Below are positions 46,897 through 58,156 of a stretch of DNA of 64,000 nt, in pieces. The DNA is from Parietaria judaica (lineage: Eukaryota > Streptophyta > Magnoliopsida > Rosales > Urticaceae), in contig OX940860.1 in assembly GCA_954871525.1 (NCBI GenBank), positions 54,362,724-54,426,723 on the forward strand. Direction: 5' to 3'. How positions within the stretch are numbered: position 1 is the first letter of the stretch; every line of letters begins with the position of its first letter. The notes under the pieces were generated by a model. It made no database searches, was not told where the DNA came from, and saw only the letters and a list, made by a program, of their open reading frames with translations. The position numbers were made by a program, and so were the translations under genes.

Positions 46897-48577
46897 TGTT
46901 ATGTGCATTTTTCGGAACATACAAAAAATTGGGCCACCGTTTGGTAAAAGTCAAAGCCCATTAGCAAAAGTCAAAACCCACCAACGAAGTCAAATACCAA
47001 AGGCCCCAGACCCAAAGCATTTGGCGAGGCCCTGAGCTAAAAATGCGAATTCTAAGATCAAAGGCCCACGACCCAACACATTTGGCGAGGTCCAGAGCTG
47101 AAAAGGCAAAGACGAAGACCAAAGGTCCACGACCCAACGCATTTGGCGAGGCCCGGAGCTAGAAAGGCGAAGAAGACAAAGTCCTTGATCGAAAAAGCAC
47201 CTCCTGGTAAGGTACCTCGCCCTGGCGAACCACCTCGCCCTGACGAGCCTCCTGACGAGGTCCCCCCGACGAGCCCCTGGTGAACCACCTCGCCCAGGCG
47301 AAGTACCTCGCCATAGCATGATGAAAGGATAACTCACAATTATTCCACAGGACGAGGAGATCCGAGCTTACGAAGACTCACGGTAAGTCCCCTAGATTCC
47401 CTCGAACCCAACATACAAGCTCGCGGACACCAGGAAGACACCAAAGGCGAGCTATGGAGCACTAGCGAACCCTTCGTCATGGCAAGGAGCCGCAGTAAGG
47501 TCCTTCTGGCAAGGAGAAATTTGCAGGCCCTCCTTTGTGCAATTATTGGGAATTGGTTTTCTTATAAATAGGAGCCTTCCCCTCCTCATTTCCACACTCA
47601 GTCACAGCTGTCTTCAGAGCTTCTATATCTACTTTCTCTCTCTACAATTTTGCCTTCTCCTTGGGTGGAACTTCGGAAAGTCCTCTAGATTCCCCTAGCC
47701 TTGCCAGGAAAGGTCCGAATAGAGAATTAGAAGTCTACGAGAGTCTAAGTTTGCCAGAGGAGTTATTCGACGAGTTGACGAAGGCGTCCCTCGCCAGGCT
47801 AAGACCCTCGCCACAACGAGCTCGCCAACACCTGCGAGGTCGACAAGAAGCATCCCTCGCCAGGTCAAGGCCCTCGCCACAACGAGCTCGCCAAGACCTG
47901 CGGGGTCGACAAAGAGCATCCCTCGCCAGGTCAAGACCCTCGCCACAACAAGCTCGCCAACACCTGTGAGGTCAACAAGAAATATCCCACGCTGGTAATA
48001 CCCTCACTATTCGGCTAAGAGTCCCCCGCGCGCAGCCAACATCGACACTTCCGACGAGTCAAACCACATTGTCATTCATCCGCCGTTTATCACTAAGCCT
48101 GAACTACGTGGGACCTGATTTTCTTAAACTAAGATACGTAGGCACCCTCGGCCAACCTTAAGTGACGGGGCACAGGCCCGATCTACCTTTTTTTTTGCAA
48201 GTCTTCCCTCGCCATATGTGCTCGCCAAGGAAGGGAAATCACGAAGAATCATCAAGAACATCTCGGAGCTTCACCAAGACAGGAGTTTGCCTAGACGTGG
48301 ACTTTGTTAAGACGAGGACTTCGCAAAGAGAAAGAGTTCGCTCAGACGATGAGCTTCGCCAAGACTAGGACTTCGCTTAGATGAGGAGCTCGCCAAGGAA
48401 GGAAGTTCGCCAAAGATCGCCAAGAACAGCCCGGAGGCTCACCCAAGACGAAGGATTCCGTTTTTTATGATCATCAGTCGACCCGCGTTGACTCAATTAT
48501 CCACTATTCACCGGGTCCAGCTCGTGGCCCGAACCTTGGATCCGACTCTAAGTTAAAGCCATTTTTGCGCATTAACA
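46897..48577 (+). repeat. 3' LTR of the Tat-like element
   Basis: 1681 bp, TATAAATA at 47573-47580, 66-bp repeat units at about 47785-47985, conserved hairpin 48104-48141. Diverged from the 5' LTR, with internal length differences. Confidence 0.85.
48104..48141 (+). promoter_or_regulatory. Conserved 38-nt hairpin, copy 4 (3' LTR)
   Basis: Outer stem CTACGT/ACGTAG, inner stem TCTTA/TAAGA with a 3-nt loop; followed by GCACCCTCG. Confidence 0.65.
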
Positions 48578-48914
48578 TGTGATAAAGTCCAAGCTGCTAT
48601 AAAATTTAGAATCCGTCAAACTTTAGTTAAAAATAAAAATAAAAAAGCTAATATAGGGACATGTGTCATACCATGTGTACTTATTCACAACGATCTATTA
48701 TTTGGAACCAATACTATTGCCGCTATTTTTTTAAAACATGCCGAAATAAAATTGACTACAATTTTAAGTATTTTTAGTGGTAATTATTTTGCATGTACAA
48801 AATTATTGAAGAAATCAAATTATCCCATAAACATTATATTTTGGGTTAATGAGCTTAAGGCCCATTTTGATCAATTTTTTTTTTTGAAATAAAAACCCAA
48901 ATCTAAAAATAGTA
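48578..48914. other. AT-rich spacer, nothing recognised
   Basis: Between the Tat-like 3' LTR and the hAT-like duplication. No signal seen. Confidence 0.5.
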
Positions 48915-48922
48915 ATTAAAAG

Positions 48923-50128
48923 CAGGGTTCAAATTACCGACGATAATCGTCGATAATCGATAGTTACCGGTAAGTTGCCGGCTCTTACACTTATCGTTTT
49001 ATATGCTTTTCGACGATTATCGAGCTTTTCGATAAAACATTTTCCAACCGATTATCGGAAATTGCAGTGTAAAAATGAGGGTCTTTTCGATGCAAATAAA
49101 AAAAAATTATCGCGGCAAAAATACCAATTAAACTTTCGGCAAAAATAATTATACTCACACAAGAGCACCTCACCTCCCCACCCCGCCACGTCCGGCCGGC
49201 CGGGCGGCGGCGGCGCGCGCGCGGTGGTGTAACATTTGTGTGAGTCCTCCCCCATCCACAAAATCCTATGACCCAAAGGGCCCAAGCTCTTGTCCCTAAT
49301 ATTTGGTATATAAACATCACCAAACTCTTGTCATCTATCAATGTGGGACTTTTTGTTATTCAACTAATATCACACATTCACACTTAACATACACATACAC
49401 ATACACTTCACCTAATAATTTAACTTAATATTACACACTTCAAATAATATTATACACTTAACATACATATTAACTTCACCTAACATACATATACACTTAA
49501 TATGTATATTCATTTAATATTATACACTTCAACTAATATTAAATTTGTTAACATACATATACAATTAACATGCATATTCACTTCACATAATAATTTGACT
49601 TAATATTATACACTTAAACTAATAAAGTGACTTAATATTATACATTTCACCTACATATTTAAGTTACAAATGTGTTTTGTTGTATACAATTATGTCTTGT
49701 ATTTATTAAATATGTAGTTTTGAACCTATATAAATATCTTGCTTAAATACTCAAATATTATACACTTTCTATTATGTGTTTGAGTTTGAGATATTACTAT
49801 ATTAGACTATGTATTTGATAGTTGAGACTTGTTAGACTATGTTATTAGTGTTTTAGATTTGAGCTTTTTGATGGAATTGTATGTGTGTGTATGACTTTAC
49901 GTATCTACATATGTTTTGAATTTGAGGTATGATATTATAAAAATATTTTATAAGTTTTCCGTCGAAAAGTATCGAAAAGTATCGATAATCCGTCGATAAT
50001 CATCGAAAAGTATCGGTAAGCGGTAAGCTACAATATTATAGGTTTTCCGTCGGTTTATTGGTAAGCTATCGATTAATCCGTCGAAAACGGTAACCGATTT
50101 ATCGACAAGTTCGGTAAGTTGAACCTTG
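48923..50128 (+). mobile_element. Non-autonomous hAT-like element, copy 2
   Basis: Termini CAGGGTTCAAATTACCGA and (read inward) CAAGGTTCAACTTACCGA are 18-bp inverted repeats with two mismatches. 8-bp duplications ATTAAAAG (48915-48922) and ATTAAAAC (50129-50136) differ at one base. Both subterminal regions carry clustered ATAATCGTCGATAATCGA-type motifs. The interior has a GC-rich block (about 49175-49232) and degenerate repeats of ACTTAATATTATACACTT (49380-49660). No transposase. It is a relative of the 10507-12066 element, in opposite orientation. Confidence 0.85.
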
Positions 50129-50136
50129 ATTAAAAC

Positions 50137-51224
50137 TACCAATTAATTGATTTGTTGACAATTATACCACTTCTAAATAATTTGGGTGTAAAATTTCTTA
50201 ATTTGTATTTGCAGCTTTTATTTTCGATTTTAATTAGTGAAAATTAATTTTGAATTATTTGTAGATATTGTTCCTAAATTGTAGCTTAAAAAATAACTAA
50301 TTAATGTAAGAAATTCTCTTAAACGTTACTTAATGAGTCAACCTTATTAATAGGATTATTCAAAATATTTTTTTAATTAAACATGGATTAATATCGTTAT
50401 TGAGTTTTTATGTATATCTTTTCCTAGTGGTAAATGTAATTAGGAAACTGTAATAATAGTTTAAAAATTGTATAATTGTAGTTACGATATTATTATTACG
50501 AAAATAAAGCCACGCATCTGTAATTACCAAACTGTAACTGTAAATACAAAACTACAAATCTATAATTGTATTTACCCAAACTGTAATTGTAATTACCGAT
50601 ATACTTAGATACAAATGTATTTTTTGTTACACTTACATAATTGTAGTTACGAATACGTATATAAAGTTACATTTACGTAATTACAAAAAACCTTTCGACA
50701 TCTTCACACCTTTGGTTTTTCTTGCATAGAGTCCCACACTCTAACAATCCTCAAAGCTAAGCTCTACCAAAAATCACCTAAAAATCCAATTTCTCAATCC
50801 CCAAAACCATCCCTCACTGCACCAATTTAATTGCAACCCACCGACTCCATAATCTCTAAATTTCCCTAAAATCACTCGCGAAAAAACAACATCATCTCCG
50901 TCAACAAACAACAAAAGAACTCTGACGAACCTGCGAATTGAATCGGCGTTCTCTTGTCGGGAAAGAAGCGGAGTTTGGGAGAGGAGAGGAGATTGGGAAA
51001 GAAGCAGAGTAAATTGGATAGGGAGTGAGAAAGAGTGAGTGAGAGAGGGAAAGAGAGAGTGCGTGAGTGAGAGAAAAAGAGAAAAAAATTATTTAGGATT
51101 TTGATTTATTTTGATATTGGAATTCATAGCCTAGAGTTAATGAATCAAAATAAAAGGAAATAAAATATAAATTTTGATATTTAAAATTGATATTTATAGA
51201 TCAGGATTAGTTTGAAAAGAAAAA
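50137..51224. other. Intergenic DNA, nothing recognised
   Basis: 50440-50690 is a degenerate low-complexity stretch built on CTGTAATTGTAATTAC-type words. 50935-51095 is purine-rich (GAGAGTGAG). No gene supported. Confidence 0.5.
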
Positions 51225-51355
51225 GTAGAAAAAGGGGTTTGCAACTTGTGTTATTTTCATTTCATCAATAGAAAATGTATCTACAATCCTAACTTGCTTG
51301 ACACACTACAATCTAATTTGTTCAATACGTTATTTACAATTCTCTGCACTCCCCC

Positions 51356-54300
51356 TCAAGATGGGCAAAAGATATCGATCAAGCGCATCTTGTTACATAA
51401 TAGCAACTGATCTATAGGGCCAAGGCCCTTGGTAAGGCAATCCACTATTCGCTCTCGTGTACCGATGTGGCTCAGCTTCAGTTTTTCGCTGTCGAGCTGA
51501 TGTTTGACGAAGAACCTGTCAATCTCGATGTGCTTGGTTCTGTCGTGCTGCACCGGGTTATTGGCAATGCAAATCGCCGCTTGATTGTCGCACCATAACT
51601 TCATTCCAGCACCTTGGTCCATCTTCAGCTCCTTCAGTAACATCTTCAACCACAACAACTCCGCGACACTAGAGGCCATCGCTCGGTATTCCACCTCCGC
51701 TGTACACCTTGCTACGACTGATTGCTTCTTGCTCTTCCAAGACACCAGGTTACCACCGACAAACATACAATACCCAGATGTAGACTTCCTATCGTCAGCA
51801 CAACTAGCCCAATCGGCACCACGATAGCCCCTCGACCTTAAGATGGTTGTTCTGATTGGGGCTATCGTGGTACCTCCATGTACACTTCTTCCAACCCGGC
51901 GGTACCTCCATGTACACTTCTTTAGCCTGGCCACTTTTCCTATTGTATGCCGAGTCTCAAAACCCGGCGGTACCTCCATGTACACTTCTTCCAACAAGTC
52001 TTCGTGAAGAAACACATTCTTCACATCAAGTTGGTGCAACTTCCATCCGCGATTGGCTGCCATTGACACAAGAGTCCTCACCGTACTCATCATCGCCACC
52101 GGTGCGAATGTCTCGTCATAGTCGATGCCGTACGTCTGGTTGTACCCCTTCGCAACTAACCGTGCCTTGTAGCGCTCAATGCGTCATTACGGGTTCTGCT
52201 TGACTGTGAATACCCATCTATATCCCACAACCTTCTTCTGCGCTGGTAGCGAGACAAAGTCCCACGTCTTGTTCTTTTCCAAGGCATCGAGTTCTTCCTT
52301 CATCGCAGATTTCCACTTCGGATCCGCCTTCGCCTGCTGCCATGTCTTAGGAATAGTGACTGCATCTAGTGACGTGAACATTGCCCGAGCTTCATCCCCG
52401 AAGTCTTCATACGAGACATAATCTCCAATGTCGTAGCCATATCTGTTCGGTGGACGTCCCACATTACTTCGCGAACTCCTCCACAAATTGGTCTCCACTG
52501 GTGTAGGTGGCTTGGGCATTGCCTGATCCCTTTGCCTCCTCCTCATATACACCTTCAGTTCCCCTTTAGCTGGATCTCCACTTCTCACCACATTCTATTC
52601 TGTCGCAGCACTCAGCTCCCCCTAAGCTTGATCTATGTCCCTGTTAGTCACCTGCATTTTCTCCCTAGTTTTTGACCCTGAGCTCTCCCCCTGAGCATGA
52701 CCTCTGTCACTGTTTGAGCTCTCTGCCACCGTCTCCTCAGTCTCTGACTCCGAGCTCGAGTCATACGAAACTAGACGTCTTACCACAATCACTGTAGATG
52801 GTCTTGAACTAGATATACTACCACCATTCTCCCACTCTCGTGTATCATGCGAGTCTTCGAAAGGAGAAGAAACAGGTGCATCGTAGAATGACTCATGCTC
52901 AGGGAAGGTCACATCCATGCTCACAAACTGTCATTTCTCGACAAGACTCCAGCATATATAACCTTTCTGAGTAGCGGAGTATCCTACAAAGATACACTTC
53001 ACGGCTCTATAATCCAACTTCCCGACTGTTGGTCTGTTGTCATTGACAAAGCATACACATCCAAAGACTTTATTGGGAATGCCGTCTTCCAAACCTAATC
53101 CCAACATCTCCCGTGGTGTTTTTCCATCCAACACCCTCGAAGGCATCTTGTTCACTAGGTACGCCGCTGTCAAAACAACTTCCCCCCACAAGTACTTAGG
53201 AACATTCTTCTCGATCATCATACACCGAGCTATCTCAAAGAGATGTCGTTTCTTCCTTTCTGCAACTCCATTCTGGGCTGAAGTGTATGGACACGTTGTC
53301 TGATGATCGTTCCCATATAGGGATAGATACTCTCGGATGACACTGTTGACATACTCCGTCCTATTATCTGACCTCAGTGTCTTGACCACAGAATGATATC
53401 GCGATACTAGTACCTTCAACATGGCACCATAACGAATCTGGACCTTTTTGTGAAAGTCTTTGAAACAAGTGAGCACTTCACTCTTATTTTTCATCAGATA
53501 TAACTAAGTAACATGAGCAATAAACATCACAAATAGCGATATCCATGTATTGACCTCGTAGGACTAGGACCCCATACATCTGAATGAACCAAATCAAAAG
53601 GGTGAAGGCTCCTTATTCCCGAGCTAACATAAGAGATTCGGGTATGCTTTCCGAGTTCACACAAATCACATACAAGTTTCTGTTTATCAGATTTTTCATA
53701 CAATGATGGAAATAACATGTTTAAGGTTCCAAAAGATGGATGTCCCATGCGTTGGTGATGCAACATCAACTCGCCATCCGCACTTGTGCCAGACATCTTC
53801 GTGCCTTCCTTCTCCACTATGGACGCAAGCCCCGCATCCATACCTTCTCGGTCCATGTACCACAATCCGCTCCACGTTCCAGTTCCGAGTATCCGACCGG
53901 TTCCCTTGTCCTGAAACACCACCTTGGGAATATGAAACTTCACTATACAATTCAACCGGATAATAATGGCACTGATGGAAAAAAGGTTCACTGGAAATGA
54001 AGGGGAATGTAGAACATCTGTCAAAGTCATATGATCGGTACACTCAACTACACCCTTTCCAATCACAGGTTGGGATGTGGCATCGACAGTTTGAATTTTT
54101 TCAGGGATTGCCAGTTGAGTGTATTTAGTGAATTTACTCGCAGTGCCAGTCACATGGCGAGTAGCGCCAGAATCCACTATCCAATCTTTTCTTGGTAAAA
54201 TCCGATCGGAAGAAAGAGCCTTACCAATACAGGAGTTGGTAAACTTCGCCACATTAGCCACAGAGGAAGAGCCCCCCTCAGTCATGCTTGCCTGGTTTAC

Positions 54301-55368
54301 CAACCTATCGTTCATGATCATCTCGAGAACCTCATTCTTGGAGCAGAACTGTTCCGTGTCTTCCTCTTCATAGTCTCCAGCCGTCAGGTGTGCACGATGG
54401 CTATCATGGTAACCACCTCTACGACCACCATGGCCACGGCCTCCAAACTGTCCACGCCCGCGGGCACTAGACTGTCCTCGATTGACGTACTCTCTTTCCT
54501 TTGGTGCATTTGGACATGCCGCCCTCAGATGGCCAATAGCACCACAGATGTAACACTGCCGAGTTTCTCTATGGTCTCTACTGTCACTAGCTCCAACAGT
54601 CAATGCAGACCTCATACCCGGAGCATCTCCGGCCTCGGCATGTACTCGCATTATGGTCTCTTCGTCGACCATCGATGCAATTATCTCGTCCAATGAAGGA
54701 ATTTCCTTAGTCGATAGAAGTATTGCCCTCCTCTGTGTGAAGGCTGGGTTCAACTTCTCCAGGAATCTCGTCGTTCTGATCTCCTCAATTTCTTGACTTC
54801 TTGTGCACTTGGGAGAATCACAATTCCCGTGCGTGGAGAAATAATCGTATTGAGCCTACATGCTTTTCAGCTCTCTCACATACTCCCCGATTGATTTGTC
54901 TCCCTGTACCACTAGCCCGATGTCTTGTTGAATCTTGAACCCTCTAATCTTGTTCTCGGTGCTTGCGTAGGACTGTCTCAACTTTTCCCAGACATCTCTG
55001 ACGGTTGGGAGCATTAGAACTTCACTGGCAATTTCTCGAATCATCGAACTAAGCAGCCACGTATATACCGCGGTGTGTGTGGCCTTCCATTCCTTCCAAT
55101 TCGGAGCACTTTCATTCGGCTTTTCTTCTTCTCCTGTAATAAAGCTCTTGAGGTTCTTCGCCTCTAAAGCTCTCTCTACTCGGAGGGACCAATCCAAGTA
55201 ACTATTTGGCCAATCGAGCTTCAAATCTATCGATTGAAGATCGAGTTTCGCCACCTTTTCTCGCTTCAGAAGACCCGATATACCAGTTCCTTTCCATGCC
55301 TTGAAGAATTCCATAAATTTTCCAATTTCTGTCTCTGTCATCCCTTTTAAATCGGCCGCCGACATCAT
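51356..55368 (-). pseudogene. Copia gag-pol polyprotein remnant
   Basis: Starts MMSAADLKGMTETEIGKFME at 55368. Gag (UBN2-type, 54856-55368) ends at an in-frame TAG. It resumes in the same frame with the zinc knuckle CYICGAIGHLRAACP, protease WIVDSGATRHVTG and GAG-pre-integrase HHQRMGHPSFGTLNML. A frameshift or deletion near 53495-53527 then removes part of the integrase core start. Integrase continues with KTLRSDNRTEYVN and SAQNGVAERK. Stops follow at 52931, 52622 and near 52190. The RT start (WKSAMKEELDALEKNKTWDF, LHQLDVKNVFLHEDLLEEVY) is present, but the catalytic YVDD part is deleted at about 51870-51995. RNase H (VVARCTAEVEYRAMASSVAE, TKHIEIDRFFVKHQL) reaches the 3' end. Not functional. 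Confidence 0.9.
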
Positions 55369-55374
55369 GCTTTT

Positions 55375-56022
55375 CTTTGAACTTATTGTCGGATCCTAGC
55401 TTATAGCTCCCCGGACCCAATTAAAGCGCGTAAAGAGAAATAGGACGTGACCGAAAAATAACCTCTTCGAACGAGGCAGAAGATGCTACAACAAATTTAA
55501 ATCTGTAGCAAAGTTGAGGTATCCAACCCAAAGAGTAGCAAAATTAAGAACTTGTGCAGCAATTTGCATTTGAGTGCCCACTCTTCTCCTTTCGTAAGGG
55601 CCACGCTTCAGTTCAGTCGATCAAGATTCGAGACCAAGCTCGAGCAGACGTCCAAGCCTTAACTCCGGCGAAATCGAGTCAGGCTTCCAAGCCCTAACTT
55701 CGACGTGCTCGAATCTCTCCGACGAAGCTTCTTCAGATTCGTCGCGCCTCTTCTCCACGCGAATCTCGGATCTGCGAGCTTCTCCGGCGCGCCTCAGCAA
55801 CTTCTCGCCGAACCTCGCAGTAGCTCTCCTCCACGCGAGTTCCCAGTCCTGTTCTCTCCGACCCCGACCACATCTGAGCTCCTCCCAGATCTCCAAATCT
55901 GCAACTCAACCGATGATTTCCTCCAGCCCCAAGCTTCCCTTCTGACGCGCGATCCTCTCCAACGCGACCTGACCTCCGCCCAGGTTTCTCCTCCGGCAAC
56001 ACTCGTGCTCCACCGAGCCTCA
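55375..56022 (-). other. 5' leader of the Copia element
   Basis: Untranslated stretch between PBS and gag. 55620-56000 is GC-rich and open in several frames on both strands; codon content gives no recognisable protein, so I treat it as leader. Confidence 0.55.
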
Positions 56023-56251
56023 CCTCTGATACCAAGTAGAAAAACTTGTGTTATTTTCATTTCAATCTACAATCTACAATCTATACGTTATTTACAATTC
56101 TCAACAGAAAAAACATTATAAATGGACAGAAATTGATTTTATGAAATAATAGACAAAATTAAAATTAAATATTTATGAATATTTTATATGATTTCCTTAA
56201 ATAAAGATAAGACTCTCAAAGTCGAAAAAGAAGCCAAAATATTAAGTCTTA

Positions 56252-58030
56252 GGCTCCATTTGTTTGCTCTTAATGAGCATCTTAATCTGATTGGGCCAGA
56301 TCTATGCATATTAAGTGCGTTTGTTTCATTTTTAAAAAAACCACTTAATACCTCTTAATTACAACTTATTCGGTCAGACTTATATCTATCACTTTTTCAT
56401 TAAGACCTCTTTCTATTTACTTTTTCTTCCCCTTTCTCTATCTGTCGTTCTCATCAAGATCAAATCTGCAACCAATAGCGCTCCTCCGACCAGCGGTGAT
56501 TCTCCGAACAGTGGCGCTCCTCCGACAACCGGCGATCCTCCGATCAGCGACGATTCTTCGAACAGTGGCGCTCCTCCGACCAGCGACGATCCTCCGAATA
56601 GTGGCGCTCCTCCGACCATCACACATTCTCAGGCGTGATCTCACTCTCTCTCTCTCTATCTGAATTTTTGCATGTACGATTTTTGGTTTTTCATGTTCGA
56701 CACACTCATTCTCCTTCATCAGGTGCTCAATGTCTCTTTGTTTGCAGTTCGATTTGTGATTTTTTTTAGTATTTCGTGTGATTTCTTACCATTCTGATAT
56801 TTGTGACCAAGCTAATTTTGGATTAGACTTTCAATTTGTATTGCTCGAGTTGATTACAACAAGTTTTGGAAAGTGAAGAATGAAATTAACGAACACCTGT
56901 TTGATATCTTATTATTTGGATATTAGGGACTGAAATTGATTGAAATGTGCTTCCATTGTTGATTACTCCAAGCTCTTGTGTTGATTAGAGAAGCTACATA
57001 AAGTTTTGAAGAGTGAAAAAGTTAAAGGGACCCAACTCCGATTCAGTTTAGCTGCAAATGTAAGAGATAGAAAAGTAAATTCAGGACAAAAGTCCTTTGA
57101 TGCGGTGTTTACAAGCCACTCCGGGCACTCAAGACTCGAAAAGTCGTTCGTTAAAAATGAGAGGCGTTGTTTTTCAACAACATGTGCCACCTCGTTACAT
57201 TCCCTCAGTATCCAATGCAACTCATCGTCCATTCTCATGGTTTGCGCTAGCGATAGGATGTCCGCCAATATCGGCCCTTGGAGGCCTTGTAGATCTACAT
57301 TCTTCGTGAGTTGCACTGCACTTAGGCAGTCCGATTGCAAGGATGAAATCTTCCCGCCACTGTCCAACGCAAATCGCAGGCCTAGTTTAATCGCAAGGCA
57401 TTCCCCGGAGAGAGCCGATTACACGTGCTCCACTAAGAAGGCCGCAACACCCAGTACCGATCCTCGGTGATCTCTCACGACAGCGGCCACTGCTACTCGG
57501 CCGAAATCCTCCTCCCAAGTGGCGTTGACGTTGAGTGTAAAGCCACCGTCCCTTGCCCCGGTCCATTTGGTCGGCTTCTCGCCACCAAATGAAAGCATGT
57601 ACTTTGGAAGGAGTTATAAAAGCATGGATGACAATGAAAGACGTGTACACGTGTGAATTTGGGAAAAAAATTTAGAAATTTCTAATTTGATTTTTTTTTT
57701 TGTTATGAACATGTACGTTTTGGCTATAATTTTTGTTTTAAACATGTACTTTGGCTTATGAAATTTTTTATGCATTTTATGTTTGAATAGTTAGATTCTC
57801 TTAATTTAAATATTTTATGTTTGAATTTATAAGCTTTTATGATTATAATACATACAATTTTATAGTAAATATGTACTTAAAAAATTATTTTAAGTAAAAG
57901 TTGTATTAAGATGTTAAAAAAAAAACAAACAGACTTAATTTTTAGTCATTCAGATTAAGAGACAACATCTTAATATTCAGATCTGCATTAAGATTCAGAC
58001 GTCTTAATCTTAAAAAAAACAAACACAACC
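56252..58030. mobile_element. PIF/Harbinger-like non-autonomous element with long imperfect TIRs (TSD TTA)
   Basis: Left end GGCTCCATTTGTTTGC and right end (read inward) GGTTGTGTTTGTTTTT lie inside TTA duplications at 56249-56251 and 58031-58033. Inward similarity continues about 100 bp (TTAATCTGA, AGATCT..., TTAAGT-GTTTGTTT). The GG start with a 3-bp TTA duplication fits PIF/Harbinger. Inside are a short GCTCCTCCGACC minisatellite (56478-56625) and an RNase H-like pseudogene, but no transposase. Confidence 0.7.
56963..57570 (-). pseudogene. RNase H-like (RVT_3 type) domain pseudogene inside the PIF-like element
   Basis: Reading from about 57568: KWTGARDGGFTLNVNATW, then GRVAVAAVVRDHRGSVLGV, one TAA, then ALSGECLAIKLGLRFALDSG, KISSLQSDCLSAVQL and LRECNEVAHVVEKQRLSFL. 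This is the plant RNase H-like domain often found in LINE-derived genes: glutamate in GECLAI, aspartate in LQSDCL and the NEVAH motif are kept. The first catalytic aspartate position (usually in NVDA) reads N, and a stop splits the frame, so it is inactive. It may be a captured LINE or host fragment. Confidence 0.78.
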
Positions 58031-58156
58031 TTAGTATAAACTTAGTCTTTGAAATGCTTTTGATGATGTGAATACAATCCAAAGCAAAACTTTCTCTCAC
58101 TCACAAATATCTCTGTTTTCTTTACAAGTTACATTGAAAAACCAAGCTTCTTTCTC

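Larger units (their letters stand above)
34647..48577 (+). mobile_element. Decayed Tat-like Gypsy retroelement with LTRs, RT and integrase deleted
   Basis: LTRs at 34647-36458 and 46897-48577 share the termini TGTTATG...GCATTTTTCGG / TTAACA. After the 5' LTR comes TTTGGCGCTAGAAGAAGG (PBS-like). Internal order: gag with 75-bp repeats, gag core, protease region, a fragment of RNase H, 141-bp repeats, a nested LTR-like segment (40560-about 43265), an antisense ORF region (43893-about 46090), then the 3' LTR. The LTRs are clearly diverged, about 13% over the first 110 bp by eye, and the flanks (CGTTC and TGTGA) do not match, so this is old or the product of recombination between two elements. Sequence features (LIDNGSS, YNVIIGRPTLN, YHLLVKFPT) are those of the Tat lineage. 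Confidence 0.8.
51225..56106 (-). mobile_element. Decayed short-LTR Copia retrotransposon
   Basis: On the minus strand the 5' LTR (about 56037-56106) begins TGTTGAGAATTGTAAATAAC and is followed by PBS TGGTATCAGAG (56024-56034). The 3' LTR (about 51225-51348) is preceded by the polypurine tract GAGGGGGAGTG. Both LTRs share the start and the segment AATGAAAATAACACAAGTT; the 5' copy is shorter, so it has an internal deletion. Domain order gag-protease-integrase-RT-RNase H is Copia. LTRs near 100 bp suggest the Ale/Retrofit group. Exact target duplications are unclear because both flanks are A-rich. Confidence 0.88.

Noticed and set aside
55705..56121. 138-codon plus ORF crossing the Copia PBS and LTR
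   Set aside because: Runs antisense across the PBS and 5' LTR; GC-rich leader shadow.
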